Below, piece after piece: positions 7,910-18,021 of a DNA stretch of 64,000 bases. Below the pieces are notes generated by a model that saw only the letters and a program-made list of their open reading frames with translations, had not been told where the DNA came from and ran no database searches. The DNA comes from Alphaproteobacteria bacterium (GTDB taxonomy: Bacteria > Pseudomonadota > Alphaproteobacteria > JAJFFI01): the NCBI GenBank assembly GCA_030066595.1, contig JASJBI010000008.1:1-64000 (forward strand), read 5' to 3'. A program made the position numbers and the translations under genes. Numbering within the stretch: position 1 is the stretch's first letter; each line of letters opens with the position of its first letter.

Positions 7910-9043
7910 ATGAGTTCAAGAACACCTGCCCCACTCTCGCCGGAAGAGCGCCGCGATCGCCTGCGGCTGATCCGCAGCGAACGGGTCGGTCCGGTCACCT
8001 TTCACGGGCTGATGCGCCACTACGGGACGGCGGCCGCCGTGCTCGCGGCGCTGCCCGAGCTGGCCCGGCGCGGCGGCCGGCGAAGCGGCCTCCGTATCTG
8101 GGGCCCGGCCGAGGCGGAGGCCGAGATGGCGGCGGTCGAGCGCGCCGGCGCCCGCCTGCTGGTCTGGGGCGAGCCGGACTATCCCGGGCCGCTCGCGGCG
8201 ATCGAGGACGCCCCGCCGGTGCTGAGCGTCAAGGGACGGGGCGAGCTGCTGGCCCAACCCATGATCGCGGTGGTGGGCGCGCGCAACGCGTCCGCCAACG
8301 GCCGCCGGTTTGCCCGCCGCTTGGCGCAGGAGCTTGGCGAAAGCGGCTTGGTGGTGGTGTCGGGCCTGGCCCGGGGCATCGACGCGGAGGCCCATGCGGG
8401 GGCGCTGGCCAGCGGCACCGTGGCGGTGCTGGCGGGCGGCATCGACGTGGTCTACCCGGAAGAGAACGCCGAGCTGCATGACCAGATCGCCGAGCAAGGG
8501 GTGCTGTTCTGTGAGCAGCCGCTGGGCACGCGGCCGACCGCGCGCCATTTCCCCCGTCGAAACCGATTGATCTCGGGACTGTCCATGGGCGTGGTCGTGG
8601 TCGAAGCGGCGCCGCGCTCGGGCTCGTTGATCACCGCGCGCCTGGCGGCCGAGCAGGGCCGCGAGGTGTTCGCGGTGCCGGGCTCGCCGCTGGATCCCCG
8701 CGCGCGGGGCACCAACAACCTGATCCGGCAGGGCGCGGCTCTGACCGAGTCTGCCGAGGACGTGGTCCACGCCCTGGAAGGCGTGCTGCGCGCGCCGCTC
8801 GCCGAGGACCGGCCCGACGACTACGCGGCCGCGCCGCCCGACGCGCCGCCGGCGGAGGCCGAGCTGGAGGGCGCGCGGGCGGCGATCCTCGAGTGCCTCG
8901 GGCCGACGGCGGTCCCGGTGGATGAGATCGTGCGGCAGACAAGGGCCGCGCCTGCGGTGGTGGCCACCGTGCTCTTGGAGCTCGAGTTGGCGGGCCGTCT
9001 GCAGCGCCATCCGGGGCATCAGGTATCCATCGCCGCCGAATGA
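7910..9043 (+). CDS. dprA: DNA-processing protein DprA
   Basis: 377 residues. Loads RecA on incoming single-stranded DNA during transformation. The extended Rossmann fold is clear: VVGARNAS, VVSGLARGIDAEAH, GGIDVVYPEEN, FPRRNRLISGLS, EAAPRSGSLITARLA and GTNNLIRQGA. A C-terminal winged-helix (DML1-like) domain starts near residue 310 (ILECLGPTAVPVDEI). Start at ATG 7910, 106 bp after plsY. In many alphaproteobacteria topA follows directly; here two acetylation genes intervene. Confidence 0.97.
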   Translation: MSSRTPAPLSPEERRDRLRLIRSERVGPVTFHGLMRHYGTAAAVLAALPELARRGGRRSGLRIWGPAEAEAEMAAVERAGARLLVWGEPDYPGPLAAIEDAPPVLSVKGRGELLAQPMIAVVGARNASANGRRFARRLAQELGESGLVVVSGLARGIDAEAHAGALASGTVAVLAGGIDVVYPEENAELHDQIAEQGVLFCEQPLGTRPTARHFPRRNRLISGLSMGVVVVEAAPRSGSLITARLAAEQGREVFAVPGSPLDPRARGTNNLIRQGAALTESAEDVVHALEGVLRAPLAEDRPDDYAAAPPDAPPAEAELEGARAAILECLGPTAVPVDEIVRQTRAAPAVVATVLLELELAGRLQRHPGHQVSIAAE

Positions 9044-9135
9044 CCCGCCCGGCCACGCTTGTTGTGCGGCCGGTGAGAGGGTAAGGGAAGTGCCCACCTG
9101 AAGCGGATCCAGTTGGCAATCGACGGGCGTATCGC

Positions 9136-10581
9136 GTGGTCTTCAGCTCGGTCGTCTTTCTGTTCCTGTTCCTGCCCCTGGTGCTGGGGATCTATGTGCT
9201 GCTGCCGTCGCTCAGACTGCGCAACTGGTTCCTGATCCTCGCCAGCCTGCTGTTCTACGCCTGGGGCGAGTTGGGCTACGTCCTGATCCTGCTCGCCTCG
9301 ATCGGCATGAACTATCTGTTCGGCCTGCTGGCGGCGCGCACGCGGCACGGCCAAGCCGGCCGCTGGGTGGTCGGCGCGGCTGTGGCGGCGAACCTGGCGC
9401 TGCTCGGAACCTTCAAGTATCTGAACTTCCTGGTCGACAACCTGAATGCAGCGGCCGGCCGGACCTTGCTCGAGCTGGACCCGGTGCACCTGCCGCTCGG
9501 CATCTCGTTCTTCACCTTTCAGGCGCTCACCTATGTGATCGACATTCACCGCGGCGACGCGCCGGTACAGCGCCGGATCGACCACGTAGCCCTGTATATC
9601 TCCATGTTCCCGCAGCTGGTGGCGGGACCGATCGTACGCTACAGCAGCATCGCCCGGCGGCTGGTCGACCGCACCGTCACGCGGGACGACTTCAGCGCGG
9701 GCGTCCAGCGCTTCGTCATCGGCCTCGGCAAAAAGGTCTTGATCGCCGATACGCTCGCGGGCCCGGCGGATGCGGTCTTCGCACTGCCGCCCGATCAACT
9801 CACCACACCCGTCGCCTGGCTGGGCCTCGCCTGCTACACGCTGCAGCTCTATTTCGACTTCTCCGGTTACAGCGACATGGCCATCGGGCTCGGCCGCATG
9901 TTCGGCTTCCGGTTCCCGGAGAACTTCCGCTATCCCTACATATCCCGGTCGGTCCGCGAGTTCTGGCGGCGCTGGCACATCTCGCTGTCGACCTGGTTCC
10001 GAGACTATGTCTACCTGCCGATGGGCGGCGGCCGGGTGGGCCATATCCGGGTCTTCGGCAATCTGCTGACCGTCTTCGTGTTGTGCGGCCTCTGGCACGG
10101 CGCGAGCTGGAACTTCGTGATCTGGGGGCTGCACCATGGCTTGTTCCTTGGCCTCGAGCGCACCCGGTTCGGAGACTGGCTGGCGGTGCAACCCGGGCCG
10201 CTCCGCCACGGCTACGCGCTCGCCGTCGTCATGCTCGGCTGGGTCTGGTTCCGGGCGGACACCCTGCCGGCGGCGCTCGGCTATTTCCAAGCCCTGTCGG
10301 GCGCGTCCGCCGGTGCGGTGCAGCCGCTGTTCCTGTCGATCACGTTCCCGCCGGAAGTGATCGCGGCGCTGCTCGCGGGCGCGGTCGGATCGATGCCCGT
10401 GTTCCGCATCCTCAAGAAACGCTATCTGACCGCAGAACGGCCCGTGGCGGGCGGACGGGCCGCGCTCATGATCCATGGGCGGTACGGTGCGGCCCTGGTC
10501 TGGACGCTGCTGGTGCTCACGGCGTCGGCTGCCACCGTAGCGGCGACGACGCACTCTCCGTTCCTGTACTTTCGGTTCTAG
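9136..10581 (+). CDS. MBOAT family O-acyltransferase, AlgI-like
   Basis: 481-residue multi-pass membrane protein starting at GTG 9136 (MVFSSVVFLFLFLP, the usual AlgI-type N-terminus). The MBOAT core is intact: YFDFSGYSDMAIGLGRMFGF, then WRRWHISLSTWFRDYVYLP and GLWHGASWNFVIWG, which holds the catalytic His. AlgI-type proteins pass acetyl groups across the inner membrane to a periplasmic partner. That partner is probably the AlgJ-like product of the next gene, which starts 2 bp after this stop. No alginate or cellulose synthase is nearby, so the polymer is unknown. Confidence 0.93.
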   Translation: MVFSSVVFLFLFLPLVLGIYVLLPSLRLRNWFLILASLLFYAWGELGYVLILLASIGMNYLFGLLAARTRHGQAGRWVVGAAVAANLALLGTFKYLNFLVDNLNAAAGRTLLELDPVHLPLGISFFTFQALTYVIDIHRGDAPVQRRIDHVALYISMFPQLVAGPIVRYSSIARRLVDRTVTRDDFSAGVQRFVIGLGKKVLIADTLAGPADAVFALPPDQLTTPVAWLGLACYTLQLYFDFSGYSDMAIGLGRMFGFRFPENFRYPYISRSVREFWRRWHISLSTWFRDYVYLPMGGGRVGHIRVFGNLLTVFVLCGLWHGASWNFVIWGLHHGLFLGLERTRFGDWLAVQPGPLRHGYALAVVMLGWVWFRADTLPAALGYFQALSGASAGAVQPLFLSITFPPEVIAALLAGAVGSMPVFRILKKRYLTAERPVAGGRAALMIHGRYGAALVWTLLVLTASAATVAATTHSPFLYFRF

Positions 10582-10583
10582 CG

Positions 10584-11750
10584 ATGACGGCGGCAGCACC
10601 ACGGACCCGGCGGACGGCCGCGCGGAATGCGGGCTGGATCCTGTCGGGCGCGTTCGCGGTCGCGTTGTTCCTGCCCCTGATCGGCAGCGTCGTCCCGCTC
10701 GAGCCGGCCCCGGCGACCACGGAAAAGCGGCGCATGGCGCCGGCGCCCCGGATGGCCGCCACCCGCGAGGCGCTGGCCAGCTTCCCCACCGACTTCGAGA
10801 CCTACTACCGCGACGGCTTCGGTTTTCGCAACGCGCTGATTCGCCTGCACAGCCTGGCCCGGTTCCACTTGCTGGGCGCCGGATCGGATTTCGTGCTCCG
10901 CGGCAAGAACGGCTGGCTCTACCTGACCGACAAGACCGGCGAGCTGATCGGTCAGCATCGCGGGATCGACCCCCTGACGCCGGAACATCTGGCCCGCTGG
11001 CAGCGCTACCTCGATGACCGGCGCGCCTGGTTCGACGCCCGCGGCATCGTCTATCTGATGGCGATCGCGCCGAGCAAGATGACCATCTACCCCGAGCATC
11101 TGCCGGACTGGGTCAACGTCACGGTCGGCGACACGCCGATGGACCAGCTCACGGGTTACCTCACCGGCACCGCGGCCGAGACCTTTCTCGACCTTCGGCC
11201 GGTGCTGCGCCAAGAACGCGGACGGCACCGGGTCTACGATCGCACCGACACCCACTGGAACGATGTGGGCGCCTATGCCGCCTATCGGGAGATCCACCGC
11301 CATCTTGTCCGTCGTCTGCCGGACCTGCCTGCCCTCGACCCGGCGGAGCTTGTACCCGGACAGGATCCGGCGTTCAGCGGCGGCCTGGCCGGCATGCTCA
11401 ACCTCAAGGATGTCTTGACCGAGCGGCAGCCCACCCTGACCCCGGGCCCGGCCCGCCTGGCCCGCGAAATCCCGCTGGATATCGAGCTTGCCCCCGATCT
11501 GCGCGCCAAGACCGGACCGGTCACCTTGTGGAGCACCGGCCGCCCGGGCCCGGTGGCGATCGTGTTCGGTGATTCCTTCCTCGGCCAGCTGATGCCATTC
11601 GTGGAGACCGCCTTCAGCAAGACCTACTACGTGCCCACCCGGCCGCTGCGGCGCTCCTTGATCGAGGCCGTTCGGCCGGATGTGGTGTTGCATGAGATCA
11701 CCGAACGGAACACCCGCTACCCCACCCAAGACGGCTGGCCGGGCGAGTGA
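10584..11750 (+). CDS. AlgJ/AlgX-like periplasmic acetyltransferase (SGNH-type)
   Basis: 388 residues from the ATG at 10584. An N-terminal anchor (about residues 18-37) precedes a periplasmic domain of the AlgX/AlgJ family. Landmarks: EKRRMAPAP, YYRDGFGFRN, LRGKNGWLYL, APSKMTIYPEHLP, the DxH motif in TDTHWNDVGA and the nucleophile segment GDSF. These form the Ser-His-Asp site that moves acetyl to polysaccharide hydroxyls. It forms a two-gene unit with the AlgI-like protein. Confidence 0.88.
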   Translation: MTAAAPRTRRTAARNAGWILSGAFAVALFLPLIGSVVPLEPAPATTEKRRMAPAPRMAATREALASFPTDFETYYRDGFGFRNALIRLHSLARFHLLGAGSDFVLRGKNGWLYLTDKTGELIGQHRGIDPLTPEHLARWQRYLDDRRAWFDARGIVYLMAIAPSKMTIYPEHLPDWVNVTVGDTPMDQLTGYLTGTAAETFLDLRPVLRQERGRHRVYDRTDTHWNDVGAYAAYREIHRHLVRRLPDLPALDPAELVPGQDPAFSGGLAGMLNLKDVLTERQPTLTPGPARLAREIPLDIELAPDLRAKTGPVTLWSTGRPGPVAIVFGDSFLGQLMPFVETAFSKTYYVPTRPLRRSLIEAVRPDVVLHEITERNTRYPTQDGWPGE

Positions 11751-11945
11751 AACCGGCCCCCGCGGCGGAGCCGAACGGGCCCCAGCAGGGCCGTCGGCCG
11801 GTCTGCTGAGATCTCTCCTTCACAGCGCAAAAGGTTGACGGCCGCTGGCACCGATGCCAAATGGTAGCGCCAAGCGCGGGTTACGGATCCCAAGCAACGG
11901 TCTCTTCATCAATCGTTAAACCTAAGTGCCCACCATTCGGACACT

Positions 11946-14576
11946 ATGAACGTCGTCGTCGTCGAGTCGCCGGCCAAGGCCAAAACCATCAACAAGTACC
12001 TCGGGCCGGACTACACGGTCCTGGCCAGCTATGGCCACGTCCGCGATCTGCCCTCCAAGGACGGCTCGGTGCGCCCGGACGACGATTTCTCGATGTCCTG
12101 GGAGCCGACCGCCCGGTCGGAAAAGCGGATCGAAGAGATCGCCAAGTCGCTCAAACAGGGCGATCGGCTGTACCTCGCCACCGATCCGGATCGGGAAGGC
12201 GAGGCCATCTCCTGGCACGTCCAGGAGCTTTTGGCCCAGCGCAAGGTGCTCGAGGGCGTGGACGTCAAGCGGGTGGTCTTCAACGAGATCACCAAGGACG
12301 CCGTGCTCGAGGCCATGCGCCATCCGCGCAATCTGGACAAGGACCTGATCGAGGCCTATCTGGCCCGGCGCGCGCTCGACTATCTGGTCGGGTTCACCCT
12401 CTCGCCGGTGCTGTGGCGCAAGCTGCCGGGCTCGCGTTCGGCCGGGCGCGTCCAGTCCGTGGCCCTGCGCCTGATCTGCGAGCGCGAGGCCGAGATCGAG
12501 GTCTTCAAGCCGCGCGAATACTGGTCCGTCGAGGCGGACTTCGCGACCGACAAGGGCGACCGGTTTGCCGCCCAGCTGACCCATCTCGGCGGCGAGAAAC
12601 TGGACAAGTTCGGCCTGCCGGACGAGGCCGCGGCCAAGGCGGCGGTCGCCGATATCGAGCGCCGCGCCTTCCATGTCGCCAAGGTCGAGCGCAAGCAGGC
12701 ACGCCGCAATCCCCAACCCCCCTTCACCACATCGACACTTCAGCAGGAGGCCTCGCGCAAGCTCGGCTTCAGCGCCTCGCACACCATGCGGGTGGCCCAG
12801 CGGCTCTATGAAGGCGTCGATGTCGGGGGCGAGACGGTGGGCCTGATCACCTATATGCGGACCGACAGCGTCAACCTGGCCAAGGAGGCCATGTCGGCGA
12901 TCCGCGGCATGATCGGCCGGGAATACGGCAACGATTACCTGCCGGACGCGCCGCGCACCTACAAGACCAAGGCCAAGGCCGCGCAAGAGGCGCACGAGGC
13001 GATCCGGCCGACCGACGTCACCCGCCGGGCCCGCGACCTGCCAGCCTCACTGGATGGCGACCAGGTCAAGCTCTACCGGCTGATCTGGCAGCGGGCGGTG
13101 GCCAGCCAGATGGCGAGCGCCGTCCTGGACCAGGTCGCGGTCGACGTCGCTTCCGAGGACCGCATGGTGACGCTCAGGGCAACCGGCTCGGTGGTCGTAT
13201 TCCCTGGCTTCTTCCGGCTCTATCACGAGGACCGGGACGACGCCGCGGCGGAAACCGACGAGACCAAGGACCGGCTGCTGCCCGCAGTGGTCGAAGGGCA
13301 GGCGGTGCAGCGCGGCGAGATCCGGCCCGATCAGCATTTTACCCAGCCGCCGCCCCGCTATACCGAGGCGAGCCTGGTGAAGAAGCTCGAGGAGCTCGGC
13401 ATCGGCCGGCCGTCTACCTATGCCTCGATCCTGCAGGTCTTACAGGACCGGAAATACGTCAAGCTCGAGAAGAAGCGCTTTACCCCGGAAGACCGGGGCC
13501 GGGTGGTGACCGCATTCCTGGCCAGCTTCTTCAAGCGCTATGTGGAGTACGACTTCACCGCCGACCTCGAGATGCAGCTCGACCACATCTCGGGCGGCTT
13601 CATCGACTGGAAGACCGTGCTGCGGGACTTCTGGGAGGACTTCTACGGCCAGGTGGACAAGACCAAGGACCTCAAGATCCGCGACGTGCTGGACGCCCTG
13701 GACGAGGATTTGGGGCCGCATTTCTTTCCCCCGCTCGAGGACGGATCGGACCCGCGCGCCTGCCCGAAATGCGATGACGGCCGGCTCGGCCTGAAGCTCG
13801 GCAAGTTCGGCGCCTTCATCGGCTGCGCCAACTACCCGGACTGCAAGTACACCCGGAAGCTGGCGGTCAATGGCAACGGCGAGCCTGAGATCGACGAGCG
13901 CACGCTGGGCAACGACCCAGAAACGGGGCTCGCGGTCTATGTCCGCCAGGGACCCTACGGCCCATACATACAGCTCGGCGAGAACGGCGAGAACGGCGAG
14001 AAGCCCAAGCGCGCCTCGGTGCCCAAGGGGGCGGACGCCGCCACGATCGACCTGGCGACCGCCTGCGCGGTACTGTCCCTACCCCGCGAAGTCGGACCGC
14101 ACCCCGAGACCGGCGAGATGATCACGGCCGGCCTCGGCCGCTACGGCCCCTTCGTCCGGCACGAGAGCACCTACAAGAAACTCGAGAGCCTCGAAGACGT
14201 GCTGACCATCGGGATCAACCGAGCGGTGTCGCTGCTCAAGGAAGCGCCCAAGCGCAAGAGCCGGGCCAGCGGCGCGCTCAGAACCCTGGGGGACCATCCC
14301 GAGGACGGCAAGCCGGTCACCGTGCACAGCGGCCGCTACGGCCCCTATGTCAAGCATGGCAAGATCAACGCCACCATTCCGGACGACATGACGCCGGACG
14401 ACATCACGATCGACCAGGCCGTGGAGCTCTTGGCCGCGCGTGTGGAGCGAATGGCGGGCGGAAAGGGCAAGAAGAAGACAAAGGCCGCCGGCAAGACTGC
14501 GGCCAAGCGCAAGACGGGGACCAAGCGGACGAGCGCCGCCAGCAAGAGCAAGAGCAAGACCAGCTCGGCCGCGTGA
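11946..14576 (+). CDS. topA: DNA topoisomerase I
   Basis: 876 residues, type IA enzyme that relaxes negative supercoils. The TOPRIM start (VVVESPAKAKTINKYLG), the DPDREGEAISWH acidic triad and the active-site Tyr in GLITYMRTDSVN are present. One C4 zinc ribbon is seen near residues 600-640 (CPKCDDGR...CANYPDCKYTRK). After it come TopA C-terminal repeats (RYGP(F/Y)V) and a lysine/alanine tail of about 40 residues, common in alphaproteobacteria. The region 11751-11945 upstream carries its promoter; no clear terminator for the acetylation genes was seen there. Confidence 0.98.
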   Translation: MNVVVVESPAKAKTINKYLGPDYTVLASYGHVRDLPSKDGSVRPDDDFSMSWEPTARSEKRIEEIAKSLKQGDRLYLATDPDREGEAISWHVQELLAQRKVLEGVDVKRVVFNEITKDAVLEAMRHPRNLDKDLIEAYLARRALDYLVGFTLSPVLWRKLPGSRSAGRVQSVALRLICEREAEIEVFKPREYWSVEADFATDKGDRFAAQLTHLGGEKLDKFGLPDEAAAKAAVADIERRAFHVAKVERKQARRNPQPPFTTSTLQQEASRKLGFSASHTMRVAQRLYEGVDVGGETVGLITYMRTDSVNLAKEAMSAIRGMIGREYGNDYLPDAPRTYKTKAKAAQEAHEAIRPTDVTRRARDLPASLDGDQVKLYRLIWQRAVASQMASAVLDQVAVDVASEDRMVTLRATGSVVVFPGFFRLYHEDRDDAAAETDETKDRLLPAVVEGQAVQRGEIRPDQHFTQPPPRYTEASLVKKLEELGIGRPSTYASILQVLQDRKYVKLEKKRFTPEDRGRVVTAFLASFFKRYVEYDFTADLEMQLDHISGGFIDWKTVLRDFWEDFYGQVDKTKDLKIRDVLDALDEDLGPHFFPPLEDGSDPRACPKCDDGRLGLKLGKFGAFIGCANYPDCKYTRKLAVNGNGEPEIDERTLGNDPETGLAVYVRQGPYGPYIQLGENGENGEKPKRASVPKGADAATIDLATACAVLSLPREVGPHPETGEMITAGLGRYGPFVRHESTYKKLESLEDVLTIGINRAVSLLKEAPKRKSRASGALRTLGDHPEDGKPVTVHSGRYGPYVKHGKINATIPDDMTPDDITIDQAVELLAARVERMAGGKGKKKTKAAGKTAAKRKTGTKRTSAASKSKSKTSSAA

Positions 14577-14608
14577 GGGCCCCACTCTGACCGTCGGAGG
14601 GGGAAGAG

Positions 14609-15523
14609 ATGGAATATCAGTTCGTTACGGCGGACGTGTTCACCGACCGCGTGTTCGGCGGCAATCCGCTGGCCGTGTTTCCCGACGGCGGCGGGCTGAG
14701 CGATGCCCAGATGCAGCTGGTCGCCGGCGAGCTGAACCTTTCGGAAACGGTCTTCGTGCTGCCGCCAGAAGATCCGGCGCATAGCTGCAAGCTAAGGATA
14801 TTCACACCGGAAATGGAGCTGCCCTTCGCCGGCCACCCCACGGTCGGCACGGCCTACATTCTGGCAGCGACCGGCCGGATACCGCTCGCAGGCGAGACGA
14901 CCGCCGTCGTATTCGAGGAGGGCGTCGGGCCGATCTCGGTGACCATCCTCGCCAAGGACCGCAAGCCGCAGTCGACGCAGTTTGCGATCACTGCCCGGGC
15001 CGAAACGGGCCCACCGCCACCCGCCGCGGCCGATATCGCCGCCATGCTGTCGCTGGAGGCGGGCGACCTGGCCGCCGGCGGTCCGGGGGTCCGGGCCGTG
15101 TCCTGCGGCGTGCCCTTTCTGATCGTACCGATCCGGGATCGCCCCGCGCTCGGCCGGATTCGCGTCAACCAGGGCGTCTGGTCGGAGCTCCTGGCGGACT
15201 TTTGGGCGCCGCACATCTATGCCATCACCGCCGACGGCGGCGACGGCGCCGATCTGCGCGCCCGCATGTTCGCGCCGGCCATGGGCATCGGCGAAGACCC
15301 GGCGACCGGCGCGGCGGCCACGGCTTTGGGTGCGGATCTCGCCATGCAGGACGCGCGCCCGAGCGGCGCGTTCGCCTGGGTCATCGCGCAGGGCGTCGAG
15401 ATGGGCCGCCCCAGCCATATCCACGTCGAGGCCGAGAAGGCGGACGGCGTCGTCTCGACCATCCGCGTCGGTGGCCAGACCGTTCTGGTCGGCCGCGGCA
15501 GCATGGAGATCCCGTCCGGCTGA
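14609..15523 (+). CDS. PhzF family isomerase/epimerase
   Basis: 304 residues with the two-lobed diaminopimelate-epimerase-like fold of PhzF proteins. Motifs: [14 protein letters not shown] at the start, the catalytic Glu in NLSETVFV (about residue 46), [19 protein letters not shown], and [13 protein letters not shown] near residue 230. PhzF itself isomerises a phenazine precursor, but most homologues have unknown substrates and no phenazine genes are present. It lies between topA and rnr, 32 and 36 bp from each, and is probably cotranscribed. Ribosome site GGAGGGGG. Confidence 0.9.
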   Translation: MEYQFVTADVFTDRVFGGNPLAVFPDGGGLSDAQMQLVAGELNLSETVFVLPPEDPAHSCKLRIFTPEMELPFAGHPTVGTAYILAATGRIPLAGETTAVVFEEGVGPISVTILAKDRKPQSTQFAITARAETGPPPPAAADIAAMLSLEAGDLAAGGPGVRAVSCGVPFLIVPIRDRPALGRIRVNQGVWSELLADFWAPHIYAITADGGDGADLRARMFAPAMGIGEDPATGAAATALGADLAMQDARPSGAFAWVIAQGVEMGRPSHIHVEAEKADGVVSTIRVGGQTVLVGRGSMEIPSG

Positions 15524-15559
15524 GCCGGTCGGATCCCGCGCCTGCAACCGGACCATCGC

Positions 15560-17812
15560 GTGAATAAATCCGCCAAGAAGGCCGCGCCGCTCCCGAGCAA
15601 GGACCAGATCCTCGCCTATGTGCGCGAGAGCCCCGGCCGCTTGAACAAGCGGGAGATCGCCCGCGCCTTCGGCCTCAAGGGCGAGCAGCGGATCGAACTC
15701 AAGCGGATGCTTCGCGAACTCGCCGAGGAAGGACTGATCACGCGCGGTCGGGGCAAGCAGGTCTTGTCCGGCTCGGGCCTGCCTCGGGTCACCGTGCTGG
15801 AGATCACCGGAACGGACGCCGATGGCGAGCTGATGGCCCGCCCCGCGAGCTGGCGCGGCGAGGCGGCGCCACCGACCATCTATGTGGTGCCCGAGCGCGG
15901 CCGTAGGCCCGCGGTCGCCGAGGGCGAGAAGGTACTGGCGCGCCTCAAAGCAGCTGGAGACGGCACCTACGAGGCGCGCGTCATGAAGCGCCTGGCCCGG
16001 GCGCCGGGGCGGGTGCTGGGTCAGTATCGGCTGGGCCCCGACGGCGGTCGGGTCGAGCCGACGGACCGCCGCATGCGTCACGATTTCCTGATCGGCAAGG
16101 GCGACGCCGGCGGCGCGCGGCCGGGCGAGCTGGTGCTGGTCGAACCGTTGCACGAAGCGCGCCAGCGGGCGCGGCCGCTGGGTCCCCGTCCGGCGCGGAT
16201 CGTGGAGCGGCTGGGCGATTTGGACGCGCCCCGCTCGATCAGCCTGATCGCCATCCATGCGCACGACATCCCAACCGAATTCTCCGGCGAGGCCCTGGCC
16301 GACGCGCGCGCCGCGAAACCAGTGGCGCTTGGCGAACGGAGCGATCTCCGGGACCTGCCGCTGGTGACCATCGATGGCGCGGATGCCCGCGATTTCGACG
16401 ATGCCGTCTGGGCCGAGCCGGACGACGACCCGGCCAATCCCGGCGGCTGGCACGCGGTTGTCGCGATCGCCGACGTCGCCCACTATGTGCGGCCACGCGG
16501 CGCGCTGGACCGGGCCGCCCACGAGCGGGGCAACTCGGTCTATTTCCCGGATCGCGTGGTGCCCATGCTGCCGGAGGCGTTGTCCAACGACCTCTGTTCG
16601 CTGCGGCCCGGCGAGGACCGGCCTTGTCTGGCCGCCCATCTCTGGATCGGCGCCGACGGATCGCTGCGCCGGCACCGGTTCGAGCGTGGCCTCATGCGCT
16701 CGGCGGCCCGGCTGACCTACAGCCAGGTGCAGGCCGCCCGCGACGGCCAGCCCGACGAACAGACGGGCCCCCTCTTGGCGCCGGTGCTGGCGCCGCTCTA
16801 CGGCGCGCTCGATAGTCTGCTCGCAGCCCGACGCAAGCGCGGCGCGCTCGACATCGAGCTGCCCGAGCACCGGGTGATGCTGGCCGATGACGGCACCGTC
16901 GAGCGGATCGCCTTGCGCGAGCGGCTCGACAGTCACCGGCTGATCGAAGAGCTGATGATCACGGCCAACGTGGCCGCGGCGGAGACCCTCGAGCGGCTCG
17001 GCCAGCCCTGCATGTATCGGGTGCACGAGGCGCCGGATCCGCTCAAGATCCAGGCCGTCGGCGAGGTGCTGGCCGAGCTCGGCTATCGGTTGCCGAAGAG
17101 CCCGGCCGTCAAGCCTGGACAGTTCAACCGAATCCTCGACCAGTCTCGCGGCGCCACCCACGAGCGGCTGGTCAACGAGATCATCCTGCGCTGCCAATCC
17201 CAGGCCGTCTACAGCCCGGATAATCTGGGGCATTTCGGACTTGCGCTGCGGCGCTATGCCCATTTCACCTCGCCGATTCGGCGCTACTCGGACCTCCTGG
17301 TGCACCGGGCGCTGATCGGCGGGCTGAAGCTCGGGCCGGATGGCACCGGCCCCTTCCAGGAGGCTGCCGAAGCGGCCCGCTTCGGCGCCACGGGCACGCA
17401 CATCTCGAACACCGAGCGTCGCGCCATGGCGGCCGAGCGCGACGCCATGGACCGCTACCTCGCGGCCCACCTGTCCGACCGGATCGGCGGCCAGTTCAGC
17501 GGGCGGATCAACGGGGTCAGCCGATTCGGTCTGTTCGTGACCCTGGCCGAGTCCGGAGCCGATGGTCTCGTGCCGGTGCGCAGCCTGCCGATCGACTACT
17601 ATGAGCACGACGAGGCCCAGCATCGGCTGACCGGGCGCGAGCGCAGGCTGAGCTTCACCTTGGGCGACGAGGTGGAGGTCAGGCTGGTGGAGGCCAAGCC
17701 GCTGACCGGTGGGTTGGTGCTGGAGCTGTTGAGCGGCGGCACCGAGCTGCCGCCCGGGCGCGGCCGCCTGCGCCGGCGGCCCGGACCGGGCCCGCGGCGG
17801 CGGCGGCGCTAG
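15560..17812 (+). CDS. rnr: Ribonuclease R
   Basis: 750 residues from GTG 15560. 3'-5' exoribonuclease that degrades structured RNA. Order: an N-terminal winged-helix region (LNKREIARAFGLKG), cold-shock domains, the RNB catalytic domain with acidic residues in TIDGADARDFDDAVWAE (about residues 271-287), LHRAL-type motifs such as HFTSPIRRYSDLLVHR, and a C-terminal S1 domain. The last 20 residues are Arg/Pro-rich. It closes the topA-phzF-rnr group. Confidence 0.97.
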   Translation: MNKSAKKAAPLPSKDQILAYVRESPGRLNKREIARAFGLKGEQRIELKRMLRELAEEGLITRGRGKQVLSGSGLPRVTVLEITGTDADGELMARPASWRGEAAPPTIYVVPERGRRPAVAEGEKVLARLKAAGDGTYEARVMKRLARAPGRVLGQYRLGPDGGRVEPTDRRMRHDFLIGKGDAGGARPGELVLVEPLHEARQRARPLGPRPARIVERLGDLDAPRSISLIAIHAHDIPTEFSGEALADARAAKPVALGERSDLRDLPLVTIDGADARDFDDAVWAEPDDDPANPGGWHAVVAIADVAHYVRPRGALDRAAHERGNSVYFPDRVVPMLPEALSNDLCSLRPGEDRPCLAAHLWIGADGSLRRHRFERGLMRSAARLTYSQVQAARDGQPDEQTGPLLAPVLAPLYGALDSLLAARRKRGALDIELPEHRVMLADDGTVERIALRERLDSHRLIEELMITANVAAAETLERLGQPCMYRVHEAPDPLKIQAVGEVLAELGYRLPKSPAVKPGQFNRILDQSRGATHERLVNEIILRCQSQAVYSPDNLGHFGLALRRYAHFTSPIRRYSDLLVHRALIGGLKLGPDGTGPFQEAAEAARFGATGTHISNTERRAMAAERDAMDRYLAAHLSDRIGGQFSGRINGVSRFGLFVTLAESGADGLVPVRSLPIDYYEHDEAQHRLTGRERRLSFTLGDEVEVRLVEAKPLTGGLVLELLSGGTELPPGRGRLRRRPGPGPRRRRR

Positions 17813-18021
17813 CGGGTCGGGGGGTCAGACCCGGCCAAGCGGCGAATTAGGCGCGCTGTCCTAGGTTAACCAAAACTTTCATCTATTGATTACCTTAACT
17901 GGGTAGATTTGATGATGCGTAGCCGGTCAACGCCCCGCTATACTCGCCTCTGGTCATGACCGACCTTGTGTTCCGGACGCGTGCTTCGGCCCGCGCCCGT
18001 TTACTATCAGGGAGAGGCATA

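Noticed and set aside
9019-10602. 527-codon minus-strand open frame
   Set aside because: Antisense to the AlgI-like gene, with Gln/Arg/Glu-rich shadow composition.
11751-11945. Possible terminator after the AlgJ-like gene
   Set aside because: Some G/C-rich complementarity but no clear stem with a T-run.
14792-17623. 943-codon open frame on the minus strand
   Set aside because: It is antisense to rnr and the PhzF-like gene, has low-complexity Arg/Gly/Asp/His-rich composition and no family pattern; a shadow caused by high G/C third positions.
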